Source of the DNA: Clostridium oryzae
GTDB taxonomy: Bacteria > Bacillota > Clostridia > Clostridiales > Clostridiaceae
NCBI RefSeq assembly: GCF_002029235.1
Contig: NZ_MZGV01000026.1
Location: forward strand, 1 to 64,000
Length of the DNA: 64,000 nt
Direction: 5' to 3'
Shown: piece by piece, positions 42,856 through 51,123 of the stretch
Layout of the letters: the number at the start of each line of letters is the position of its first letter
Numbering within the stretch: position 1 is the first letter of the stretch
Program-made: the position numbers and the translations under genes
Notes under the pieces: model-generated
Database searches by the model: none
Told to the model about the DNA's origin: nothing
The model's input: the letters and a program-made list of their open reading frames with translations, nothing else

Positions 42856-44511
42856 TTATTTACCTTTGTACGTAGGAATATACATCAATTCATAGTACTC
42901 TTTCAGCATTCTTTCTACAGAAAAGAAATCTTTCGTTGACAAAATACTATTTTTCATCATATCAATCCATTTAGTCCTATTGTTATAATAAGTAGGAATA
43001 ACATCATCAATAAGTACTTTATAAAGACATCCTAAATCATGAGAGTCAAGTACATCGAAATCTTCACTTTCAAATCCATCTCCAAACTGCCAGCCGTTAA
43101 TTCCATGCTGACAAGCCTCAGGCCACCATCCATCTAGTATACTGCAGTTTAAAACGCCATTCATTGCAGCTTTCATACCTGAAGTTCCACTGGCTTCAAG
43201 TGGACGTCTTGGATTATTAAGCCAAACATCACAGCCGTGAGTAAGCATTCTTCCTATAGTCATGTCGTAATTCTCTAAGAATACCACTGCTTCAGGGTAT
43301 CGTTTTGATATTTCAACTATATTTTCAACTATTTTCTTTCCTACATCATCTAGCGGATGAGCTTTGCCGGAAAATACAATTTGAAGCTTTTTCTGTTTTA
43401 AAAATGGTTCAATAACTTCTGGTTTTGTAAAGATAAGATTACTTCTTTTATAAGGAGCAGCTCTTCTAGAAAATCCTATAAGAAGACTATCACTGTCAAG
43501 TTTAACTCCATTTCGCTCATAAACAAAATCGATAAGGGCAGTCTTATTTTTCATATGGGCATCCCAAAGCTCATTTCTACTTTCTTGATCGTTATTATAA
43601 TTTTCAGCATAGGATATCATATTGTTATCTACCCAGGTCGGTAAATGTATTGCATTAGTTATTCCTATTATCTCTGAATGATCTTTTACGTCAGCCCACA
43701 TGGTATTAGCTGTTTTTTTATGAAGCTGGGACACTGCATTTGATATTGTTGAAATTCGAAGAGCTGCTACGGTCATATTAAATGGAGAACCGCCTATTTG
43801 CACTAATTGTTCAAGGGTTAAATCGCAATTTGCACCCATATACATCAATCTATCAAGAGTATGATATTCATTTCCTTGAATTATTGGGGTATGAGTTGTA
43901 AACACTATTTCGTTTTTAGAAGCCTTAAAAGCTTCATCAAATGTCATTCCGCCATCCATCTTTTCTTTTATGAGTTGAAAACCAGCAAATAGAGCATGTC
44001 CTTCATTGAAATGATAAACATCTATAGGTATATTTAATGCTCTTAAGGCTTTAATACCTCCTATACCAAGTACCATTTCCTGAGCAATTCTTTCTTCGCC
44101 AAACCATCCATAAAGCTGTCCAGTTATCCAGCTATCTTCATTCTCAGGAAGATCGGTATCTAATAAATAAATTGGGGCGTTATTGTATTTATCACAGAGC
44201 CATACTTTGCAAACTACATTTCTCTGTCGTATTCTGACATTAACCTTGATACCAGTATCCTTTAGAAAATCGTAATTATAATTATGATATGCATCAAAGG
44301 CTTTACCATCTTTGCCAATCATTTGATCAGAATAACCCTGTTTCCACTTTATACCTATTCCGACCATAGGATAGCCGTAGTCTTTTGCACCTTTAAGATA
44401 ATCACCGGCTAATATACCAAGACCGCCGGCATAGGTCCTGAATTCTGCATCTAGTGCATATTCCATACAAAAATAAGCTACTTTCGGGAGAGTTTTTTTA
44501 GTTTCCATCAT
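42856..44511 (-). CDS. glgP: Alpha-glucan (glycogen/maltodextrin) phosphorylase
   Basis: A 551-residue GT35 phosphorylase of the short bacterial type. It releases glucose-1-phosphate from alpha-1,4-glucans using pyridoxal phosphate; the Schiff-base lysine is K447 in EASGTSGMKAAMNG. Further family blocks are CMEYALDAEFRTYAGGLGIL, HFNEGHA, THTPI and GFSRRAAPYKR. It is shorter than the ~800-residue glycogen phosphorylases because it lacks the longer N-terminal regulatory part. No other glycogen gene is nearby. The start follows AAGGTAGGTAAT on the minus strand; a second Met directly follows the first. Confidence 0.93.
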   Translation of the reverse strand: MMETKKTLPKVAYFCMEYALDAEFRTYAGGLGILAGDYLKGAKDYGYPMVGIGIKWKQGYSDQMIGKDGKAFDAYHNYNYDFLKDTGIKVNVRIRQRNVVCKVWLCDKYNNAPIYLLDTDLPENEDSWITGQLYGWFGEERIAQEMVLGIGGIKALRALNIPIDVYHFNEGHALFAGFQLIKEKMDGGMTFDEAFKASKNEIVFTTHTPIIQGNEYHTLDRLMYMGANCDLTLEQLVQIGGSPFNMTVAALRISTISNAVSQLHKKTANTMWADVKDHSEIIGITNAIHLPTWVDNNMISYAENYNNDQESRNELWDAHMKNKTALIDFVYERNGVKLDSDSLLIGFSRRAAPYKRSNLIFTKPEVIEPFLKQKKLQIVFSGKAHPLDDVGKKIVENIVEISKRYPEAVVFLENYDMTIGRMLTHGCDVWLNNPRRPLEASGTSGMKAAMNGVLNCSILDGWWPEACQHGINGWQFGDGFESEDFDVLDSHDLGCLYKVLIDDVIPTYYNNRTKWIDMMKNSILSTKDFFSVERMLKEYYELMYIPTYKGK

Positions 44512-44747
44512 ATTACCTACCTTTCATAACATAAAGTATATTCAGCTTAGCAGAAGAATATTTATCTTCATATCTTAGCAGAAGAGTTTATTGCACATTG
44601 TGCAATCGGTTGCATTGCGATTAAAAAAATATATATTTCATTTAAAATGAAATATATTTAGTAGTAACCAATTATGCTACAATTAAAATATAACATTTAT
44701 TAATTTTTATTGCAATATATACCACAAAAAATTTTGTGCATAGATCG

Positions 44748-44812
44748 CCTGGAGCGGTGGTGACCATAGAAGCCATATTTCAGTCGTTGGATGCCGCTAT
44801 TTTTTGTTTTGG
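44748..44812 (+). ncRNA. Conserved-loop hairpin C4
   Basis: AGCGG-TGG (44753-44760) with ATGCCGCT (44791-44798) encloses GACCATAGAAGCCATATTTC AGTCGTTGG, a diverged form of the C loop, and is followed by a T-run. No gene ends here on this strand, so it could be the end of a small RNA transcribed from the region upstream of glgP. The remaining DNA of 44512-45171 holds the glgP upstream region, the merR remnant and an inverted-repeat element. Confidence 0.5.
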
Positions 44813-44865
44813 CTTGACTCTCCTGTGCGGGGGATAGTTTATATTAATTATATAGAGGTGATTTT

Positions 44866-44984
44866 GTGTATAGAATAGGGGAATTCTCTAAAATAACAAA
44901 TATTACAGTTAAGGCGCTAAGATATTTAAAGGTAATTCAGAAAAATATATAACAGAAATAATTGTTCCAATTAAACAGGAGTGA
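44866..44984 (+). pseudogene. MerR-family regulator with internal deletion
   Basis: A GTG after TAGAGGTGA starts VYRIGEFSKITNITVKALRY, the unmistakable MerR helix-turn-helix. It runs out of frame after about 28 codons. In another frame the next bases encode SEKYITEIIVPIKQE followed by TGA, which looks like the C-terminus of a GyrI-like effector domain. More than 200 codons between are lost, so the gene is dead. A 15-codon frame (44992-45039) follows and may be the start of another lost gene. Confidence 0.75.
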
Positions 44985-45039
44985 AGAGGTTATGAAAAGT
45001 TTAATGACAATTTTAAGAATACCAGTAGTGGAAAAATAA

Positions 45040-45165
45040 CGGATTGTGACATCAATTCTTCATTTGTAGTTAAGAGCTGATGGGTAAAGGTAAACATTAG
45101 AAATTGTTTTGTCAAATATGTATATTGAAGCTATTAAACTAATAATACTAAAATGTCACAATCCG
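45040..45165. mobile_element. 126-bp element with 13-bp terminal inverted repeats
   Basis: CGGATTGTGACAT (45040-45052) and ATGTCACAATCCG (45153-45165) are perfect inverted repeats bounding 100 bp of AT-rich, non-coding DNA. The size and structure fit a miniature inverted-repeat element. No clear target duplication is seen, so a long-range stem in the RNA is an alternative reading. It lies between the broken merR region and the abrB stop codon. Confidence 0.5.
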
Positions 45166-45171
45166 GGTATA

Positions 45172-45417
45172 TTATTCAGCGGCTCTTAACTCTTTTCTAC
45201 ATTCCTCGCAAATATACACTCCTTTAAACATCTCAATATTCTTCATATCTCCGCAAAATTTGCAGCCTGGAGCATATTTCTTTAAATATATTGAGTTTTC
45301 ATCAACAAAGATTTCTAGAGAATCGCCTTCGTGAATAAAGAGAAGATCTCTTGTTTCTTTAGGTATAACGATTCTGCCAAGTTCATCGACTTTTCTTACA
45401 ATACCTGTTGATTTCAA
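45172..45417 (-). CDS. abrB: AbrB-family transition-state regulator
   Basis: An 81-residue AbrB-type DNA-binding protein. The N-terminal swapped-hairpin domain (STGIVRKVDELGRIVIPKET) is followed by a short zinc-ribbon-like tail with CKFCG and CEECRKEL. Clostridial AbrB regulators of this length control the shift to solvent formation and sporulation. Residue pattern and length agree with those forms. The start follows AAAGGATTGATAATTT on the minus strand. Confidence 0.9.
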   Translation of the reverse strand: MKSTGIVRKVDELGRIVIPKETRDLLFIHEGDSLEIFVDENSIYLKKYAPGCKFCGDMKNIEMFKGVYICEECRKELRAAE

Positions 45418-45614
45418 ATTATCAATCCTTTCAAATTTATTAGTTTGCTTACTTAATTAATAATAATATATTTAGCTAATAGGTTGCAAGGTTTAATTTT
45501 TCAAAAATTGTAAAAATTATACCTAAAAATTTATTTTTAAATAAATTTTTAGGTGTTGGATAATATATATTTATAAAATCATGTAAAATACTATTATAGC
45601 TATCAGGAGGAATT

Positions 45615-46580
45615 ATGGATTATTATGGAAAACCGGTGGTGGTTATAAGCAGCTGTCTAGGTTTTAAACCATGCAGATACAACGGACAAATGTTAAAAGA
45701 TAAATTTGTTGATGAACTCAGAAACTTTATAGACTTTGTAGATATATGTCCTGAAACCCAAATAGGTTTGGAGATTCCAAGACAACCCATTAGATTGATA
45801 TCAGAACAGAACAATATTATTGTATATGAACCTAAAAGCCAAAAGGAATATACTAAAGAGATGTTGATATTCTCAGATGACTTTCTAAAGAAATTAAGTA
45901 AAGTAGATGGTTTTATTCTTAAAGGAAGATCTCCATCCTGTGGTATAAAAGATGTTAAGATTTATTTAAATAGGGAGAAGGGTGCAGCCTGCTTTAAGGG
46001 TAGAGGGGTTTTCGCTGATAGAGTTATTACAAAATATACTTATCTCGCTATTGAAGAGGAAGGCAGGCTTACTAATTTTAGAATAAGAGAGCATTTCCTA
46101 ACAAAATTATATATAATGTATAGATTCAGAATGGTAACAGAAAGTGGATCAATTGCCCAACTGGTCAATTTTCAAGCCAATAATAAATATCTACTTATGG
46201 CGTATCATCAGCGAGAGCAGAAGCTGTTAGAAAGAATAGTTGCCCAATACGATAAACAGCCATTTAATAAGGTAATAGATGAGTATAGAGAACATTTAAA
46301 AATAGCTTTTGCAAGACTTCCAAGAAGTGCAAATATCATTAATTCTCTTACGCATATTATGGAGCACTTTTCAGATAATTTATCCTCAAAGGAAAAAGAA
46401 TTTATTTTAGATAGTTTTAATAAATATAAAGACGAAAAATTTCCTTTGAGTGTACCAATAAATATTTTGAAGACTTATGCTATTAAGTATGAGAAGCAAT
46501 ATCTTATAAATCAAACTATATGGTGTCCCTATCCTGAAGAACTTATGAGCATAAGCGACACTGATAAACATTGTAATTAA
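45615..46580 (+). CDS. YbgA-like protein (DUF523 + DUF1722)
   Basis: A 321-residue protein with an N-terminal DUF523 domain (ISSCLGFKPCRYNGQ, ICPETQIGLEIPRQPIRL, LKGRSPSCGIKDVKIY) and a C-terminal DUF1722 domain (about residues 190-305; LLMAYHQREQKLLERIV). The conserved Cys residues of DUF523 suggest a metal or Fe-S site. The fused form is known as YbgA in enterobacteria and has been linked to DNA repair and tRNA thiolation-like chemistry, without certainty. The start follows CAGGAGGAATT. Confidence 0.88.
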   Translation: MDYYGKPVVVISSCLGFKPCRYNGQMLKDKFVDELRNFIDFVDICPETQIGLEIPRQPIRLISEQNNIIVYEPKSQKEYTKEMLIFSDDFLKKLSKVDGFILKGRSPSCGIKDVKIYLNREKGAACFKGRGVFADRVITKYTYLAIEEEGRLTNFRIREHFLTKLYIMYRFRMVTESGSIAQLVNFQANNKYLLMAYHQREQKLLERIVAQYDKQPFNKVIDEYREHLKIAFARLPRSANIINSLTHIMEHFSDNLSSKEKEFILDSFNKYKDEKFPLSVPINILKTYAIKYEKQYLINQTIWCPYPEELMSISDTDKHCN

Positions 46581-46802
46581 CAAGTTATAAAGTGTAAAGA
46601 GATAAAGTCATAGCAAGGTGGAGCAACTGCAGAAATGATTTCTTGGATTGCAGATACTTCACCTTTAATACAATTTATAAGAATTTCAAATTCCTATAAT
46701 AGTGAAGTGCCTTTCTATTAATAGAGTTCTAATTGTTAGTTTCTTAATATGGCATAATATGGTAAGATAATATTAACAGAAATTAACGAGAGGAGAATTG
46801 AT

Positions 46803-47486
46803 TTGCAACTGCATTATGTAAAACAAATTAAATTACTGAGTATATGCTTTTTTGGGTATTTACTCATGAGCTTACTGACATTTTATAAAATCCCTGATCT
46901 AATACATCTAATGATGATATGGAATCTTTTCCTAGCATTTCTTCCATTAATTTTTTCTGCGTTTTTAGAAGCCAGCGTAAAAAAACAAAAAAAAGTTACA
47001 GCATTTGTATTTGGGTTTCTATGGCTTCTATTTTTGCCTAATTCTCCATATATGGTTACTGATTTTATACATATTAGTGGAACCAAGTTTTATTTAGAGA
47101 CGATTTCTTCATATATTCCACAGATGTATAACATGGATTTTATGCCTTGGCTTAAAATTATACATATTGGAATCGGAATGTATTTTGGTTTATTGCTTGG
47201 GATGTATTCAATGTATATTGTTCAGAAGGTAATTTCACAAAATGCAGGAAAGATAAAAGCATACTTGCTGATAATTATCAGCTGTATTTTAAGCGGTTAC
47301 GCTATATATATCGGAAGATTTCTCAGGTTCAATTCCTGGGACATAATTAAGCCGGCCTATTTATTGGCTCAGCTCACTAAAAATATCAATTGGAATGCAT
47401 TTAAATTTTCATTATTGTTTGGAGGATACGTATTAGTGATCTATACTATTTTTTATATATTTTTTTATCGAAGTGACAAGGAATAG
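46803..47486 (+). CDS. DUF1361 membrane protein
   Basis: A 227-residue protein with six or seven membrane segments and the DUF1361 signature LWLLFLPNSPYMVTDFIHI. The function is unknown. A TTG start is chosen at 46803 because GAGGAG lies seven bases upstream and no ATG is in a suitable place. The gene is bracketed by a terminator that overlaps its stop codon and appears monocistronic. Confidence 0.82.
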   Translation: MQLHYVKQIKLLSICFFGYLLMSLLTFYKIPDLIHLMMIWNLFLAFLPLIFSAFLEASVKKQKKVTAFVFGFLWLLFLPNSPYMVTDFIHISGTKFYLETISSYIPQMYNMDFMPWLKIIHIGIGMYFGLLLGMYSMYIVQKVISQNAGKIKAYLLIIISCILSGYAIYIGRFLRFNSWDIIKPAYLLAQLTKNINWNAFKFSLLFGGYVLVIYTIFYIFFYRSDKE

Positions 47487-47508
47487 GAGAGCCTTGTCAC
47501 TTATTTTA
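47473..47508 (+). terminator. Terminator overlapping a stop codon
   Basis: GTGACAAGG (47473-47481) pairs with CCTTGTCAC (47492-47500) and a T-rich tract follows. The 5' arm is inside the last codons of the DUF1361 gene. It isolates the hydrogenase operon from upstream transcription. Confidence 0.85.
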
Positions 47509-47605
47509 CTCTTAATTATTCTTTATAAGGTATATTTAAAATTTTTATATATATAAATATCTATATATAAAACTATTTTTTATCAGGGTAAGGAGAAAGG
47601 GACTT

Positions 47606-48487
47606 ATGCCATTTATTAGTACGATTAATTGCCCGTTGGAGTCCGCAAAAAAAACAAGCAGCAGGAGAATAACTGAAGAAGCTATTGGGATGATTAAAAG
47701 CAGGCAGATAAAAAAAATAAATGCTATATGGCTAGAAGTTACAGGCTGTTCAGGAAATATAATTTCATTTTTGAATGGAGAAAATCCTGGTCTAATGCAC
47801 ATGCTGACAGAAGTAGTCAATCTGACATATAACAATACATTAATGACATCTGAAGGAACTGGGGCTTTTAAAACTTTTTTAGATACTCTGAATACAGAGT
47901 TCATTCTATTAGTGGACGGAGCTGTGTCTACTAAAGATAATGGCCTATATAATATAATAGCAAATTATGACGGGCGACCTATTACGGCTTTAGAAGCTAT
48001 TAAAATGGCTGGTGAAAAGGCGAAGTACATCTTATCTGTAGGAACCTGCGCATCTTATGGAGGAATTTCAGCAGCTAGGCCTAATCCATCATTAAGCAGG
48101 AGTGTTAAGGAGGTTGTGAATAAGGAGGTCATTAGACTACCTGGGTGTCCATGCCATCCGGATTGGGTAATTGGAACATTAGCTCATTTGGTTGCTTTTG
48201 GAAAACCAGAATTAGACGATGAAGGAAGGCCAATTTTATTTTATGGAGTAACTATACATGATAACTGTACTAGAAGAGGCTTTTTTGACAGAGGTATTTT
48301 TGCAAGAAAGTTTGGTGAAGAGGGCTGCATGTTTAAACTTGGCTGCAGAGGACCTGTAACAAGAACGGATTGTCCAAGAAGAAAGTGGAATGGTTATGTA
48401 AATTGGCCCATTGGAGATAATACTACATGTATCGGCTGTGCTAATCCGCGATTTCCGGATGGTATGGAACCTTTTGTGAGATATTAG
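47606..48487 (+). CDS. [NiFe] hydrogenase small subunit
   Basis: A 293-residue Fe-S subunit that passes electrons to or from the NiFe site of the large subunit. Cluster ligands are visible in VTGCSGN, VGTCASYGG, LPGCPCHPDW, HDNCTRRG, EEGCMFKLGCRGP, TDCPRRK and TCIGCANPRFPDG, enough for three clusters. The usual N-terminal Tat signal (RRxFxK) is absent, so the enzyme is cytoplasmic or bound on the inside. The proximal motif reads GCSGN rather than CxGC, as in cytoplasmic group 2-like small subunits. It opens a nine-gene operon. The start follows AAGGAGAAAGGG. Confidence 0.92.
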   Translation: MPFISTINCPLESAKKTSSRRITEEAIGMIKSRQIKKINAIWLEVTGCSGNIISFLNGENPGLMHMLTEVVNLTYNNTLMTSEGTGAFKTFLDTLNTEFILLVDGAVSTKDNGLYNIIANYDGRPITALEAIKMAGEKAKYILSVGTCASYGGISAARPNPSLSRSVKEVVNKEVIRLPGCPCHPDWVIGTLAHLVAFGKPELDDEGRPILFYGVTIHDNCTRRGFFDRGIFARKFGEEGCMFKLGCRGPVTRTDCPRRKWNGYVNWPIGDNTTCIGCANPRFPDGMEPFVRY

Positions 48488-48497
48488 GAGATGAATT

Positions 48498-49913
48498 ATG
48501 AAAAAAACCATAACTATTGATCCTATCACAAGAATAAGCGGCTTCTTGGAAACGAAAGTGGAGCTTCAGGACAGCACTATTGTAAATGCACGAACCAGCG
48601 GACTTTTATATAGAGGCTTTGAAAAAATGTTAAAGTCCCGAAATCCTTTAGATGCAATATACTTTACAGAGAGAATCTGCGGAATATGCTCTATGGCGCA
48701 TGGAATGGCATCATCTTTGGCATTGGAAAATGCACTTAAGATTACAGTAAGTTTAAATGATTCATATATACGCAGTTTAATACACGGTTTTGAGATAATG
48801 CAAAATCATATACGTCAGTTTTATAATCTGACACTGCCAAGCTATGTTAAAATGCCTGATATAAATCCACTATATTCAGAACAGTATAATGATTACAGAC
48901 TTCCGCAGGATATAAACGAAAAACTTGTCAATCATTATATTGAGAGTATTAAATACAGCAGAATGGCTCATGAAGGATTAGCGGTGCTTGGAGGAAAAGC
49001 TCCTCATGCTCATGGAGTATTTGTAGGTGGAGTAACTGTCAGTATAAATTCTTACAATCTTACAAAAGCAAGAAGCATTATTCTTGAGTTAAAGAACTTT
49101 ATTAATACAAGAATGCTTGATGATGCATATGTTATAGCTAAATATTATGATGATTATTTTAAAATTGGGGGATCATATTTAAATTTTATGAGTTATGGAC
49201 TCTTCTCTGAATATCTAGATGCTGAAATAAGCTATGTAAAGCCATCGGTATCAATAAATGGACAAATACAGAATTTTGACAGCAATAAAATTACCGAAAA
49301 TATATTGAATACTTGGTATGTAGGCACTAATGAGATAGAGAAGCCTACTGAGCAAAATGAAACAGATGTTGATATTAATAAGAAATCAGGATACAGTTTT
49401 ATAAAATCTCCTAATTACGATGGATATCCTATGGAGGTTGGACCATTAGCTAGAATGATTCTTTGCGGAGAATACGAGCAGAGAAGTTCCTGTATGGATA
49501 GAAATATTGCGAGAGTTTTGGAAACTAAAAAGATTATTTCGATAATGGACAAGATATCTGAACGTGTACGGCTAGAACCAAACAATCAAAAAATATATGA
49601 TATTCCTGATGAAGCATTAGGTGTAGGACTTGTAGACACGACTAGAGGAGCTTTAGGGCACTTTGTAAAGATAGAGAACAAACTTATAAAATATTACAAC
49701 ATAATAACACCTACAGTATGGAACATGAGTCCAACTGATCTTCTTGGGAATCCTGGAGTAGGAGAAAAGGCACTGCTTAACACAGTATTAGCTAATGTGA
49801 AAGAACCTGTAGAGATAGGAAGAATAATGCGATCCTTTGATCCATGTGTCTCCTGTGCGACACACCTAATAACTGATAGTGGAGAACCCTTGGAAATTCA
49901 GGTTATAGTATGA
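48498..49913 (+). CDS. [NiFe] hydrogenase large subunit
   Basis: A 471-residue catalytic subunit. Motif L1 RICGICSMAHG and motif L2 FDPCVSCATH supply the four Cys that bind Ni and Fe. After the His of L2 comes a 15-residue tail (LITDSGEPLEIQVIV) that must be cut off by an endopeptidase after nickel insertion; the matching protease gene overlaps its stop by four bases. It splits or forms H2. Exact hydrogenase group is not decided here. It lies 10 bases after the small subunit gene, ribosome site TAGGAGATG. Confidence 0.94.
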   Translation: MKKTITIDPITRISGFLETKVELQDSTIVNARTSGLLYRGFEKMLKSRNPLDAIYFTERICGICSMAHGMASSLALENALKITVSLNDSYIRSLIHGFEIMQNHIRQFYNLTLPSYVKMPDINPLYSEQYNDYRLPQDINEKLVNHYIESIKYSRMAHEGLAVLGGKAPHAHGVFVGGVTVSINSYNLTKARSIILELKNFINTRMLDDAYVIAKYYDDYFKIGGSYLNFMSYGLFSEYLDAEISYVKPSVSINGQIQNFDSNKITENILNTWYVGTNEIEKPTEQNETDVDINKKSGYSFIKSPNYDGYPMEVGPLARMILCGEYEQRSSCMDRNIARVLETKKIISIMDKISERVRLEPNNQKIYDIPDEALGVGLVDTTRGALGHFVKIENKLIKYYNIITPTVWNMSPTDLLGNPGVGEKALLNTVLANVKEPVEIGRIMRSFDPCVSCATHLITDSGEPLEIQVIV

Positions 49914-50374
49914 TTAAAATTATTGGAATAGGTAATATTTTAATGGAAGATGACGGCATCGGTGTAATAATAGCTGAAAAAATTAGGCGTAGGATTGAAA
50001 ATGAAAACCGAAGAGACATGCAAGTTATTATTGGAGAAACTGATATTGATTATAGCATTTCATTTATAGAAGAGGGAGATTGTGTTTTCCTAATAGATGG
50101 TTCAGCTTATGATAAAATGCCTGGGCAGCTTACAGTTTTGACGAAACAAAATTGCTGCTATAAAAAGCATAGTTATACATTGCATAGCTACAATTTAGCA
50201 GACCTTATAAAATCGTACTTTAAAAGTGTTAAAGTTTATATTATTGGAATAGAGGTGAGCAGTGTTAGTTTTAAACTAGGACTCAGTGAATTACTGGATA
50301 AAAAAATAGAATCAATTTATAGGGAAGTTTGGATACAGATTGTTTCTTTAGTAAGTAAAGACATGGAGGCATAA
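49910..50374 (+). CDS. Hydrogenase maturation endopeptidase
   Basis: A 154-residue HyaD/HybD-type protease that removes the large-subunit tail. The N-terminal GIGNILMEDDGIGV is the family hallmark; Ni-sensing acidic residues are E/D in MEDDG and the D in LIDGSAYD; the third His region is SYTLHSYNL. It overlaps the large subunit gene by ATGA, showing coupled translation. No separate promoter is evident. Confidence 0.92.
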   Translation: MIKIIGIGNILMEDDGIGVIIAEKIRRRIENENRRDMQVIIGETDIDYSISFIEEGDCVFLIDGSAYDKMPGQLTVLTKQNCCYKKHSYTLHSYNLADLIKSYFKSVKVYIIGIEVSSVSFKLGLSELLDKKIESIYREVWIQIVSLVSKDMEA

Positions 50375-50797
50375 ATGAGTAGTAAACCTAAACAAAAAAT
50401 ATTAGACAGTAATGACAGGATATCTATATACATTGAAAAGATGGTTATCGAACCTTGTCCGTATGTGAGAAACTACTATGGCTGCCTAATAAAAGGCGAA
50501 ATGACAATGTTATTTAATTGTATGAAGCCAAGAAAATTGGAGAATAAAGAACTAAGGCAGCAATTGAAAGAATTTACACTTGAAGAGCTTAAGCAATATG
50601 ATGGTGCCAATGGAAAACCTGCTTATATAGCTGTTGATGGTGTTGTGTACGATGTAAGTCTTACTCCATCGTGGGGTGGAGGAACCCATTTTAGCATATA
50701 CGCGGGCAGGGATGTTACTAGAGAATTTAATTCCTGTCATCAAGGGCAAGCTAGCATATTAGAAAGCATTCCAAAGATTGGAATATTAAAAAGCTAA
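50375..50797 (+). CDS. Cytochrome b5-like heme protein
   Basis: A 140-residue protein. The last ~75 residues are a cytochrome b5-like heme/steroid-binding domain: FTLEELKQYDGANGKPAYIA, VDGVVYDVS, WGGGTHFSIYAGRDVT, NSCHQG. The two His in GGTHFS and SCHQG are candidate axial heme ligands. The first ~65 residues are unique and have two Cys-containing parts (EPCPYVRNYYGC) that might bind a cofactor. It starts one base after the protease stop, with GGAGG as ribosome site, so it belongs to the hydrogenase operon and could be an electron partner of the enzyme. Classical partners are larger membrane cytochromes b, so this is unusual. Confidence 0.82.
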   Translation: MSSKPKQKILDSNDRISIYIEKMVIEPCPYVRNYYGCLIKGEMTMLFNCMKPRKLENKELRQQLKEFTLEELKQYDGANGKPAYIAVDGVVYDVSLTPSWGGGTHFSIYAGRDVTREFNSCHQGQASILESIPKIGILKS

Positions 50798-50865
50798 TAG
50801 GAATATTATTCTGGATATTTTTATATAAATATAGTACCTTAAATTTGAATTTGGAGGTTTATTTT

Positions 50866-51123
50866 ATGCACGATACAATACTGCTTAATAAAATTTCTCA
50901 AGCTTTGAATGAATGTTGTAAAACTAAGAATTTTTATAAAATAAACAGGCTTGTAGTTAATGTAAATGAAAGAAGTCATCTAAATGCAGGAAATCTACAC
51001 GAGTACCTTAAGAATTATAATGAAGGTATAGTAGATGATGATACAGATATCGAGGTGAGAATTGAAGATCTGCCGGATCAGATTGCTATTCTCAGAAATA
51101 TAGAAGGTGAAATTGCTGAATAA
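50866..51123 (+). CDS. HypA-like protein without zinc ribbon
   Basis: An 85-residue protein beginning MHDTILLNKI, close to the MHE... start by which HypA binds nickel through its N-terminus. It then keeps the HypA N-domain pattern (INRLVVNVNERSHLNAGNLH, IEVRIEDLP) but ends before the C-terminal CxxC...CxxC zinc ribbon, which is simply absent. HypA normally hands nickel to the hydrogenase with HypB. The start at 50866 follows TTGGAGG. It overlaps the hypF start by 17 bases. Naming it hypA is an inference from position and N-terminus. Confidence 0.72.
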   Translation: MHDTILLNKISQALNECCKTKNFYKINRLVVNVNERSHLNAGNLHEYLKNYNEGIVDDDTDIEVRIEDLPDQIAILRNIEGEIAE

